From Prevotella sp. E9-3 (GTDB lineage Bacteria > Bacteroidota > Bacteroidia > Bacteroidales > Bacteroidaceae), in assembly GCF_022024015.1 (NCBI RefSeq), contig NZ_CP091786.1, positions 1,674,001 to 1,738,000 of the forward strand: 64,000 nucleotides of DNA, written 5' to 3'. Shown piece by piece: positions 54,956-64,000 of the stretch. Position 1 is the first letter of the stretch; every line of letters begins with the position of its first letter. The translations under genes and the position numbers were made by a program. Under the pieces are notes generated by a model. It worked only from the letters and a program-made list of their open reading frames with translations, was not told the DNA's origin and searched no databases.

Positions 54956-55546
54956 TTATTGTCCTACAGCCACTTTTGCGTGGCGAATCACTTTATCGTT
55001 CAGTTTGTATCCAGCAGCGAGGCAGTCTATTACCTTGCCTTTTTTGTCGTCGCCCATACCTGGAACCATTGCCACTGCCTCATGCAGGTCTGTGTCGAAG
55101 TCGGCGTCTGTGGTGTCAATCTTTGACACGCCGTTGCCTTCCATCACCTTCACCAACTTGTGATAAATCAGCTCCATGCCTTCGCGCAGCACGTTGGGGT
55201 CTTCTGTTTTCTGGCCGTTCTCAATGGCTCGTTCCATATCGTCAAGAATAGGGAGAAGGGTAGTGATAACTTTCTCTCCACCGTTCAGAATCAGTTCGGT
55301 GCGTTCCTTTAGTGTACGCTTGCGATAGTTGTCGAACTCAGCCACCTGACGGAGATATTTGTCTTTTAAGTCGGCTATCTGTTCCTCCAGCTTTTCTGTT
55401 TCCGTCTTCTCGGCATCTTCACTTTCGGTGCTTTCTGTGTTTTCTGCATTCTCAGTGTCAGAAACCTCTACATTTTCTGACTCAACTGCCATTTCGTCAG
55501 TAGTCAGCTCTTCATTCTGTTCGTTGATATTCTTCTCTTCTGTCAT
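54956..55546 (-). CDS. grpE: Nucleotide exchange factor GrpE
   Basis: 196 aa: an acidic, disordered N-terminal 55 residues (rich in Glu, Thr, Ser), a long coiled coil (KLEEQIADLKDKYLRQVAEF), DNYRKRTLKER, and the C-terminal beta wing (DLHEAVAMVPG). It releases ADP from DnaK. No heat-shock operator was recognised; 48 bases separate it from the ABC-F gene upstream, so read-through is possible. Confidence 0.95.
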   Translation of the reverse strand: MTEEKNINEQNEELTTDEMAVESENVEVSDTENAENTESTESEDAEKTETEKLEEQIADLKDKYLRQVAEFDNYRKRTLKERTELILNGGEKVITTLLPILDDMERAIENGQKTEDPNVLREGMELIYHKLVKVMEGNGVSKIDTTDADFDTDLHEAVAMVPGMGDDKKGKVIDCLAAGYKLNDKVIRHAKVAVGQ

Positions 55547-55594
55547 AATTGTCTTGTTTTGTCGTTTAGAATTTAATAAACAAAAACTATGCCA

Positions 55595-57272
<1,678 letters not shown>

Positions 57273-57349
57273 TTATTACTGTACCTAATTTAATGAATGA
57301 ATCTGATTCTGCTCCTTATTGTCATTTTGTTCCTTTTTCGGCCGAATTC

Positions 57350-57491
57350 TGACAGATGACAGATGACAGTTTTTTGAATTTGAGAAGAAAATAGTTTTAG
57401 TATTATATATATTATATATTTTATATATAATATATATAATACTAATCATTACTCACATCGATTTTCAAAAACTGTCATCTGTCATCTGTCA
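57350..57491. repeat. Nested palindromic element, MITE-like
   Basis: Outer arms of about 28 bp (57350-57378 and 57464-57491) consist of tandem TGACAGA units plus a T run and pair with one bulged base. Inside lies a 22-bp perfect A/T-only-like palindrome (57397-57418 with 57424-57445). The whole can fold into one long hairpin. There is no coding potential. It lies in the 476-base gap between uvrB and the ABC-F gene; 57273-57349 and 57492-57620 show nothing further. Confidence 0.8.
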
Positions 57492-57623
57492 TTTTTTTCA
57501 GTCCGAATCGTCTCTGTTAAAACTAACCTAACTGGGTGAAATGGTTACTCAAAAAATCGTAAAAGTACGTTCCGTGCGGCTAAAAAATGCGTTTGATTGG
57601 GCTTAACGTGACGTTTGTGCCTT

Positions 57624-57645
57624 AAAGGGGGAAAACATCCCCTTT
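57624..57645 (-). terminator. Possible uvrB terminator
   Basis: A 7-bp stem (57624-57630 with 57639-57645), 39 bases after the uvrB stop; no clear T tract follows on the minus strand. Confidence 0.4.
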
Positions 57646-57684
57646 GTGAAAAGGGTTTTCGGCCAGTTTTGAATTCGAAAAAAT

Positions 57685-59709
57685 CTACTTCAATTCCAGT
57701 TCGTTCTGCAGGGCGATGATTTCGTCGCGATATTGGGCAGCTTGGAGGAAATCCAGTTGTTTGGCAGCTTCTTTCATCTTTCGGGTGGTTTCGGCAATAA
57801 GCTTCTCCATTTGAGGCCTGGTCATTTGCTTGATAATCGGGTCGGCAGCCACATTTCCTGTGTTCTTGGCGCCTGGTGTCGACAGCTGAAGCTCTCTGAT
57901 GTCTGGACGGTCCTCGTGGCTCAAGTTGCTCTGGCTGATGTTCTTTACAATCTGTTTGGGCGTAATGTGGTTCACTTCGTTGTAATGCAGCTGCTTCATT
58001 CGCCTACGGTTGGTCTCGTCAATAGTGAGCTGCATGGATTGCGTGATGGTGTCTGCATACATGATAACGCGACCATTGACATTGCGGGCAGCGCGACCTG
58101 CCGTTTGCGTCAGACTTCGATGAGACCGCAGGAAACCCTCCTTGTCTGCATCGAGTATGGCCACCAATGAGACTTCCGGAAGGTCAAGGCCCTCACGCAG
58201 CAGATTGACGCCCACCAACACATCGTAGGCACCGGCACGCAGATCCTCCAGAATCTTCACACGGTCGAGTGTGGCAACGTCGCTATGAATATAGGCAGTT
58301 TTGATACCGTGGTTCAATAGGTACTCAGACAATTCTTCTGCCATGCGCTTGGTGAGTGTGGTGACAAGCGTGCGCTCGTTACGCTCTATGCGCTTCTCAA
58401 TTTCTTCGAGCAAATCGTCTATTTGGTGTTCTGACGGACGTACCTCTATTTCTGGGTCAAGAAGTCCTGTGGGGCGTATAACCTGCTCTACCACAACGCC
58501 TTCGGCTTCGTTTAGCTCGAAATCGGCAGGGGTGGCAGAAACGTAAATTACTTGGTTTACTTCATTCTGAAACTCTTCGAAGGTGAGTGGACGGTTGTCG
58601 AAGGCGGCAGGCAGGCGGAAACCGTATTCCACCAGATTCGTTTTGCGGGCGCGGTCGCCACCATACATGGCAGAGATTTGCGGAACCGACACGTGGCTTT
58701 CGTCTATAACGAGCAGAAAATCGTCAGGAAAGAAGTCCAGTAGGCAGTAGGGCCGTTCGCCTGCTTCACGTCCGTCAAAATATCGGGAGTAGTTCTCAAT
58801 GCCCGAACAGTGCCCCAGCTCCTTAATCATCTCTATATCATACTCTACACGCTCTTTAATTCGTTGAGCCTTAATTCCATCGCCAATTTCATTAAAGAAA
58901 TCAATTTGCTTTGAAAGGTCGTCTTGAATGTCGTGAATGGCCTTGTTGGTCTGCTCTTGTGAGGTCATGAACAGATTGGCGGGGTAGAGCTTGTATTCGG
59001 TGAAACTGGCCTTACTCTGTAGTGTGACGGGGTCGAGCTCGCGAATTTCATCGATTTCATCGTCCCAGAACACAACTCTGAGTATTGTGTCGTTGTAGGC
59101 CATATAGATGTCAACAGTGTCGCCTTTGACGCGAAAATTTCCACGCTCCAGTGCAATGTCGTTTCGGGTGTATAGGGCCTGCACCAAGCGCCTTAAAAGC
59201 ATGTTGCGGTCAAGTTTCTCTCCTTGGTGTATTTCGATGATGTTGCTCTCCATTGCAACAGGCGATCCCATACCGTAGATACATGAAACCGAAGATACAA
59301 CGACTACGTCTCTTCTGCCTGATAACAAGTTAGATACCGCTCTCAGTCTCAGCCGGTCAATCTCTTCGTTGATGGCAAGGTCTTTCTCAATGTAAGTATC
59401 AGTATGAGGGAGGTAGGCTTCAGGCTGGTAGTAGTCGTAATAACTTACATAATACTCAACGGCGTTATCGGGAAAGAAACCTCTCATTTCATCGTACAAC
59501 TGGGCAGCAAGCGTCTTGTTGTGCGAAAGGATGAGCGTAGGCTTGTTGACGTTTTGAATCACGTTGGCTATGGTAAACGTCTTACCACTGCCGGTAACTC
59601 CCAATAATACCTGCGAACGATCACCGCGTTTTACACCTTCGGTGAGTTGTCTGATAGCTTCAGGCTGGTCGCCAGTAGGCTTGTATTTTGATGTGAGTTT
59701 GAAGTTCAT
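57685..59709 (-). CDS. uvrB: Excinuclease ABC subunit B
   Basis: 674 aa from ATG 59709; the frame extends only to a TTG at 59727, through a promoter-like box. Walker A GVTGSGKT, the beta-hairpin YYDYYQPEAYLP, helicase motifs (DESHV, SVRRT-like GRAAR) and the C-terminal UvrC-binding helix pair (MKEAAKQLDFLQAAQYRDEI) are visible. It verifies lesions in nucleotide excision repair. TAAATTTG (59715-59722) ends five bases before the ATG, so the mRNA could be leaderless. Confidence 0.96.
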   Translation of the reverse strand: MNFKLTSKYKPTGDQPEAIRQLTEGVKRGDRSQVLLGVTGSGKTFTIANVIQNVNKPTLILSHNKTLAAQLYDEMRGFFPDNAVEYYVSYYDYYQPEAYLPHTDTYIEKDLAINEEIDRLRLRAVSNLLSGRRDVVVVSSVSCIYGMGSPVAMESNIIEIHQGEKLDRNMLLRRLVQALYTRNDIALERGNFRVKGDTVDIYMAYNDTILRVVFWDDEIDEIRELDPVTLQSKASFTEYKLYPANLFMTSQEQTNKAIHDIQDDLSKQIDFFNEIGDGIKAQRIKERVEYDIEMIKELGHCSGIENYSRYFDGREAGERPYCLLDFFPDDFLLVIDESHVSVPQISAMYGGDRARKTNLVEYGFRLPAAFDNRPLTFEEFQNEVNQVIYVSATPADFELNEAEGVVVEQVIRPTGLLDPEIEVRPSEHQIDDLLEEIEKRIERNERTLVTTLTKRMAEELSEYLLNHGIKTAYIHSDVATLDRVKILEDLRAGAYDVLVGVNLLREGLDLPEVSLVAILDADKEGFLRSHRSLTQTAGRAARNVNGRVIMYADTITQSMQLTIDETNRRRMKQLHYNEVNHITPKQIVKNISQSNLSHEDRPDIRELQLSTPGAKNTGNVAADPIIKQMTRPQMEKLIAETTRKMKEAAKQLDFLQAAQYRDEIIALQNELELK

Positions 59710-59774
59710 AGCTGCAAATTTACGCAAAACTAGTGAAAACTCTGTCGCGAGCGGTTAAAAAAACTATAAAAGAG

Positions 59775-59805
59775 TTTGTTTTTCGAGTAAAAATGCGTAC
59801 TTTTG
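59775..59805 (+). promoter_or_regulatory. bamD operon promoter
   Basis: TTTG (59775-59778), 19 bases, TACTTTTG (59798-59805). It is divergent from uvrB and 21 bases ahead of the bamD ATG. Confidence 0.75.
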
Positions 59806-59826
59806 CATGCTAATTTATATATAAAG

Positions 59827-60654
59827 ATGAAAATAAGACTTGTTCTCGTAGGTTTTATGGCTATGCTACTTAGTGGCTGCGCTGGCGAATTCAATAAAGT
59901 TTTTAAGTCTTCCGACTATGATTATCGCTATGAATATGCCAAGCAGTGCTTTGCCTTAGGAAAGTATAGTCGTGCTGAGAATCTTCTGATAGATATGATT
60001 AGCCTGAAGAAAGGCACCGACGAAGCTCAGGAATCTCTCTATATGCTGGCAATGTCGCAGTATATGAATTCAGACTATGAAGCTGCTTCTGAAACTTTCC
60101 GGAAGTTCTTTACCACTTATCCCAAGAGTCCTTATGCCGAGCGGGCTTCGTTCTATGTAGGACAGTCTCTTTATCGCGGAGCTCCAGAACCACGTCTTGA
60201 CCAGACTCCTACAATTGGAGCCATCAACGCTTATCAGCAGTTTCTGGACTTTTTTCCTAATTCAAAACTGCGCCCAGAAGCTCAGGATCGCCTTTTAGAG
60301 TTGCAGGACAAATTGGTTCAGAAGGAATTGCTGTCTGCCCAGTTGTACTATAATCTTGGCGGATATTTCGGAAATGTGAATTCAAATACGGAGAGTAATT
60401 ATATTTCCAGTATTATCACGGCTCAGAATGCACTGAAAACATATCCTTATTCCAAGTGGCGTGAGGATTTTGCACTTCTGATAATGAAAAGTAAGTTTCA
60501 GTTGGCCGAAAACTCATCAGCCGATAAACGACTTGAGCGCTATCGCGATGCAGAGGATGAGTGCTACGGCTTTTTGAACGAATATCCCGATTCCGAAAAC
60601 AAGAGCATTGCCGAAAAGTATATTTCTAAATGCAAGAAGGTAATTGGTGATTGA
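59827..60654 (+). CDS. bamD: Outer membrane assembly lipoprotein BamD
   Basis: 275 aa from ATG 59827; the earlier TTG lies in the promoter box. Lipoprotein signal MKIRLVLVGFMAMLLSGC, then TPR repeats (YEYAKQCFALGKYSRAENLL, SDYEAASETFRKFFTTYPKSPYAE, AYQQFLDFFPNSKLRPEA). It is an essential partner of BamA in folding outer-membrane barrels. First gene of a right-pointing run with rpoZ-like, DUF4293, engB and ABC-F genes. Confidence 0.93.
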   Translation: MKIRLVLVGFMAMLLSGCAGEFNKVFKSSDYDYRYEYAKQCFALGKYSRAENLLIDMISLKKGTDEAQESLYMLAMSQYMNSDYEAASETFRKFFTTYPKSPYAERASFYVGQSLYRGAPEPRLDQTPTIGAINAYQQFLDFFPNSKLRPEAQDRLLELQDKLVQKELLSAQLYYNLGGYFGNVNSNTESNYISSIITAQNALKTYPYSKWREDFALLIMKSKFQLAENSSADKRLERYRDAEDECYGFLNEYPDSENKSIAEKYISKCKKVIGD

Positions 60655-60728
60655 TTGGAAAAAAGCAAGGAATTTTGAAATTCTGATTAATTAATATTGA
60701 TTTTAAGAACAAATAAACTTTATAAAAA

Positions 60729-61070
60729 ATGGATTACAAAAAATCAAAAGCTCCGGTAAACACTGTTACTCACAACATTATGGACCTGTGTGAAGAAACA
60801 GGAAACATCTATGAAAGTGTTGCTATCATTGCAAAGCGTGCAAATCAGATTTCTGTACAGATTAAAGAAGATCTGTCTAAGAAACTGGCCGAGTTTGCAT
60901 CTTACAACGATACTTTGGAAGAGGTGTTCGAGAATCGTGAGCAGATTGAAATTTCACGCTATTACGAAAAGCTCCCCAAGCCAACATTGTTAGCTACTCA
61001 GGAGTTTATTGAGCACAAGATTTACTATCGCGACCCCATGCGCGATTCGCAAACTCCTTCTGAGGCATAA
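60729..61070 (+). CDS. RNA polymerase omega subunit, Rpb6-like
   Basis: A 113-aa protein that begins MDYKKSKAPVNTVTHNIMDL and contains NIYESVAIIAKRANQI, the Rpb6/omega-type segment, followed by a long helical tail specific to Bacteroidetes. It is expected to help assemble RNA polymerase around beta-prime. In this phylum it usually lies right after bamD, as here (74 bases). Confidence 0.85.
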   Translation: MDYKKSKAPVNTVTHNIMDLCEETGNIYESVAIIAKRANQISVQIKEDLSKKLAEFASYNDTLEEVFENREQIEISRYYEKLPKPTLLATQEFIEHKIYYRDPMRDSQTPSEA

Positions 61071-61101
61071 TTATTGATTCCTTAATCAGGCTTTTATAGC
61101 A

Positions 61102-61458
61102 ATGATTCAGCGCAAGCAAACATTATTCCTTCTGGCAGCTTTTGTGCTACTCGTTGTCTGCATGTTCTTCCAGTCGGCTATGCTCATGGGATACCTGTGC
61201 GTAGTGGCTCTGGTGACTGTAGGCAATATATTTCTTTACAAGAAGCGCAAACTGCAGGCCAATTTGTGTACCATGGCCATTATGCTGTTGGTGTTTTGGT
61301 ACATTCTCCTTGCTCTGTTGCAGAAAGAGAATGTCCAAGAGGTTTCACTTGAATGGCCTGCTGTGCTTCCGGCTGTAAGCATCTTCCTTCTGTTCCTGGC
61401 TCGAAAAGGCATATTGGCTGACGAGAAGCTGGTACGCTCGCTTGACAGAATCAGATAA
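61102..61458 (+). CDS. DUF4293 membrane protein
   Basis: 118 aa with four hydrophobic segments (LFLLAAFVLLVVCMFF, MGYLCVVALVTVGNIFLY, CTMAIMLLVFWYILLALL, VLPAVSIFLLFLA) and a conserved start MIQRKQT. It matches DUF4293 of Bacteroidales, function unknown. It lies 31 bases after the omega-subunit gene, in the usual order. Confidence 0.85.
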   Translation: MIQRKQTLFLLAAFVLLVVCMFFQSAMLMGYLCVVALVTVGNIFLYKKRKLQANLCTMAIMLLVFWYILLALLQKENVQEVSLEWPAVLPAVSIFLLFLARKGILADEKLVRSLDRIR

Positions 61459-61524
61459 GATGCAGGCTTCAGCCTTGATGTCAGCAGACTTCAGAAGGAT
61501 CGGGATTATTTAATATTTAGAATT

Positions 61525-62130
61525 ATGGAGGTCAAGTCAGCCGAGTTCGTCATTTCATCAGCATTGTTGTCGCAGTGTCCTGCCGACAACAAGCCTGAGT
61601 ATGCCTTCATTGGCCGAAGCAATGTGGGAAAGTCAAGTCTTATTAATATGCTTTCCCGCAACAAGAAATTGGCCAAGACGTCGGCTACTCCCGGTAAGAC
61701 GCTTCTTATTAACCACTTTATTATAAATAAGGAGTGGTATCTTGTGGATCTTCCCGGCTATGGTTTTGCTAAGCGTTCTAAAAAGGAAGTTGCCAAACTC
61801 GACCAGATGATACGCAGCTATATTCTTGGTCGCGAACAGCTGGTTAATGTCTTTGTTCTTGTTGACGTACGTCTGGAACCTCAGGCTATTGACTTGGAAT
61901 TCATCAACTGGCTTGGACTTTCAAGTATTCCGTTTGCCATCGTTTTCACCAAGGCCGATAAATTGACTGCAGCCAAAGTTCGTGCTAATGTGGCTGCATA
62001 CGAGCGCAAGATGCTTGAAACATGGGAAGAAATGCCTCCATATTTCGTGACTTCATCTGAAAAACGTGAAGGCCGCGATGAAGTGCTGTCATACATCGAA
62101 CAGATTAATACCGGCCTTAAAGAAGGCTGA
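61525..62130 (+). CDS. engB: Ribosome biogenesis GTPase EngB/YihA
   Basis: 201 aa. G1 [11 protein letters not shown]3 DLPGYGFA, G4 TKADKL and G5 TSSEKREG are all intact. It takes part in maturation of the large ribosomal subunit. Length is normal and the start is ATG 61525. Confidence 0.96.
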   Translation: MEVKSAEFVISSALLSQCPADNKPEYAFIGRSNVGKSSLINMLSRNKKLAKTSATPGKTLLINHFIINKEWYLVDLPGYGFAKRSKKEVAKLDQMIRSYILGREQLVNVFVLVDVRLEPQAIDLEFINWLGLSSIPFAIVFTKADKLTAAKVRANVAAYERKMLETWEEMPPYFVTSSEKREGRDEVLSYIEQINTGLKEG

Positions 62131-62156
62131 TCACTATTTTTTCTCTTACTTGATTA

Positions 62157-63959
62157 GTGGCTAAGGAAATACCATACTTAGACGTTCAGAACCTTACAAA
62201 ATCGTTTGGCTCGCTTGTATTATTTCGTGATATCAGTTTTTCTATAGCTGAAGGGCAGAAGGTTGGCCTTATTGCTAAGAATGGTACAGGCAAATCAACG
62301 CTTCTGTCATTGCTCACAGGTAAGGATGGTTATGATGAGGGGTCAATAATCTTTAAGCGTGATTTAAGAGTGGGAATGCTGGAACAGACGCCAAAGTTTG
62401 ATCCAGAGGAAAGCGTACTCGATGCCTGCTTCAATCATGAAGGAAACCCAGAGAAGGTTCTGAAGGCTAAACAGATTCTTACTCAGTTAAAGATTCGTGA
62501 CTTGAATCAGCCAATTGGACAACTCTCTGGCGGTCAGCAAAAGCGTGTAGCACTGGCCAATGTGCTCATTCTTGAACCAGATCTGTTTATCTTGGATGAG
62601 CCTACTAACCATCTTGACTTGGAGATGATTGAATGGCTGGAAGGATTTCTGAATCGTGGTCATAAGACCTTATTGATGGTTACACATGACCGCTACTTCT
62701 TGGATCGAGTATGTTCAGTGATTCTCGAACTTGACGATCAGACCATTTATACCTATCGTGGCAATTACTCTTACTATTTAGAGAAGCGCCAGGAGCGTAT
62801 TGATAATCGTAGGGCCGAGATTGCCAGAGCCAACAATCTGTATCGCACTGAGCTGGAATGGATGAGACGCATGCCTCAGGCTCGAGGGCATAAGGCCAAA
62901 TATCGCGAAGATGCCTTTTATGAGCTTGAGCGAGTGGCCAAAGCCAGAATAGAGGAACGGCAAGTACGCCTGAAGGCCAATAATGTATATATTGGCAGTA
63001 AAATCTTTGAATGTCAGTATATTACCAAGAGCTTTGAGACTCAAGGCGCTGGTTCAATCGTTATCACCAAAGATTTCTACTATAACTTTTCTCGCTTTGA
63101 GAAAATGGGAATCGTTGGTAATAATGGTGCTGGCAAATCAACGTTTATCAAGATGATTCTCGGTGAGATACAGCCTGACGAAGGACGGATAGTTGTTGGC
63201 GATACCGTCCGTTTCGGCTATTTCTCACAAGAAGGGTTGAAGTTTGACGAAAACCAGAAGGTGATCGATGTGGTTCGCGATATTGCCGAATATGTTGATT
63301 TGGGCTCTGGGCGTCATCTGTCAGCCAGTCAGTTTCTGCAGCATTTCCTTTTCACGCCTGAACAGCAGCATAATTATGTTTATAAACTATCGGGCGGCGA
63401 ACGGCGAAAACTGTACCTCTGTACGGTATTGATGCGAAATCCGAACTTCCTTGTACTTGACGAGCCTACCAACGACCTTGATATTGTTACGCTTCAAATT
63501 CTGGAAGAGTATCTGCAGGATTTCCCTGGTTGTGTGATAGTGGTCAGTCACGATCGCTATTTCATGGATAAGGTGGTTGACCATTTGCTGGTGTTCAAAG
63601 GTCAGGGTGAGGTGAAAGACTTCCCCGGAAACTATACTCAATACCGTGAATGGCAGGCTTTGCAACCCGAAGAAAAAGCAGTCAGGGAATCTAAGAATGA
63701 TAAACCGGCCAAGCCTATAAAGGAAGAGAAAGCGGATGAGCGTCCACGTAGAATGACTTTCAAGGAAAAACGCGAATTCGAACAGCTGGAGAAAGAAATA
63801 GCATCTCTAGAAGAGGAAAAGAAAACCATTGAGGATGCATTATGCAGCGGTACACTCTCCATCGATGAATTGACGGAAAAATCCAAACGCCTTCCTGTTC
63901 TTAACGATGAACTGGAGGAAAAGTCAATGCGTTGGTTAGAACTGTCTGAACTATCCTGA
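62157..63959 (+). CDS. ABC-F ATPase, Uup-like
   Basis: 600 aa beginning with GTG at 62157; a TGA six bases upstream in frame and the family N-terminus (IPYLDVQNLTKSFG) fix this start. Both nucleotide sites are complete: Walker A AKNGTGKST and GNNGAGKST, signatures LSGGQQ and LSGGERR, Walker B DEPTNHLDL and DEPTNDLDI. The C-terminal 60 residues form a coiled coil (KEKREFEQLEKEIASLEEEK), as in Uup. It probably acts on the ribosome or on DNA-related processes. It follows engB by 26 bases. Confidence 0.92.
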   Translation: MAKEIPYLDVQNLTKSFGSLVLFRDISFSIAEGQKVGLIAKNGTGKSTLLSLLTGKDGYDEGSIIFKRDLRVGMLEQTPKFDPEESVLDACFNHEGNPEKVLKAKQILTQLKIRDLNQPIGQLSGGQQKRVALANVLILEPDLFILDEPTNHLDLEMIEWLEGFLNRGHKTLLMVTHDRYFLDRVCSVILELDDQTIYTYRGNYSYYLEKRQERIDNRRAEIARANNLYRTELEWMRRMPQARGHKAKYREDAFYELERVAKARIEERQVRLKANNVYIGSKIFECQYITKSFETQGAGSIVITKDFYYNFSRFEKMGIVGNNGAGKSTFIKMILGEIQPDEGRIVVGDTVRFGYFSQEGLKFDENQKVIDVVRDIAEYVDLGSGRHLSASQFLQHFLFTPEQQHNYVYKLSGGERRKLYLCTVLMRNPNFLVLDEPTNDLDIVTLQILEEYLQDFPGCVIVVSHDRYFMDKVVDHLLVFKGQGEVKDFPGNYTQYREWQALQPEEKAVRESKNDKPAKPIKEEKADERPRRMTFKEKREFEQLEKEIASLEEEKKTIEDALCSGTLSIDELTEKSKRLPVLNDELEEKSMRWLELSELS

Positions 63960-63991
63960 CTATATTCGCAATATTATAAAAAGAACAATAA

Positions 63992-64000
63992 ATGCAACAA
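63992..64000 (+). CDS. Possible start of the next gene (cut by window end)
   Basis: ATG CAA CAA at the last bases, 32 bases after the ABC-F stop and behind an A-rich leader. Too short to judge. Confidence 0.2.

Noticed and set aside
57350-57491. Tandem TGACAGA-like units as a CRISPR or microsatellite array
   Set aside because: Only a few units per arm, no spacers of constant length, and the two arms are inverted relative to each other.

Overview
The window looks like a chromosomal segment of a gut- or rumen-type Prevotella (sensu lato; order Bacteroidales). The evidence is the gene content: a GT3-type glycogen synthase, DUF3078, DUF4491, DUF4293, an Rpb6-like omega subunit, the BamD lipoprotein and a Prevotella-like C-terminal tail on CotH. 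The promoters fit as well, because many genes start behind the Bacteroidetes box TAnnTTTG with a TTTG element 19-20 bases upstream and without strong Shine-Dalgarno sequences. No rRNA, tRNA, CRISPR array or intact insertion sequence was seen.

Layout. 0-7.2 kb is a worn region: metY and a GH43 arabinanase are intact, followed by remnants of an XRE regulator, a Fic protein and a C13 peptidase, then an intact CotH protein, a hexapeptide acetyltransferase and a truncated Abi_2 gene. 7.17-20.85 kb is bounded by two direct copies of a 250-bp repeat (repeat A) about 13.4 kb apart. Each copy ends in a promoter, one serving rpiB and the other a large MscS channel gene. Between them lies an A+T-rich, left-pointing run of nine genes (19693 down to 8653): a 201-aa protein, a NERD nuclease fused to a methyltransferase, a short UvrD-like helicase, an 807-aa protein, a DUF1848 radical-SAM-like protein, a 160-aa protein, an AlbA_2/Schlafen-type regulator, an XRE repressor and a 410-aa protein. 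This is the best candidate for an undescribed (probably anti-phage) system. The start of a tyrosine recombinase gene lies near its right edge. A second dispersed repeat (repeat B) lies downstream of the operon and again beside a decayed copy of its XRE gene at 2.6-3.0 kb.

20.9-30.7 kb is envelope and stress signalling: MscS channel, trpS, then a left-pointing operon of a second MscS, a RelA/SpoT-domain synthetase, a SpoIIE-type phosphatase with its own RsbW-like kinase domain, and a STAS antagonist, ending at a decayed sensor histidine kinase. 30.8-42.2 kb is mostly core functions on the minus strand: ribosomal protein S1, RlmH, three peptidases (C1, M24, S9), DUF1846 and YidC. 42.3-48.5 kb has DUF3078 and glycogen synthase plus phosphorylase. 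48.6-52.3 kb is a galactose cluster (galM, MFS permease, galK). 52.4-64 kb holds folC, dnaJ-grpE, an ABC-F protein with one degenerate ATP site, uvrB, and a right-pointing run of bamD, rpoZ-like, DUF4293, engB and a second ABC-F gene. A nested palindromic element of about 140 bp lies between the first ABC-F gene and uvrB.

Starts were revised where a longer reading frame only opened with GTG or TTG. All family calls are from reading the translated sequence; no database search was possible.
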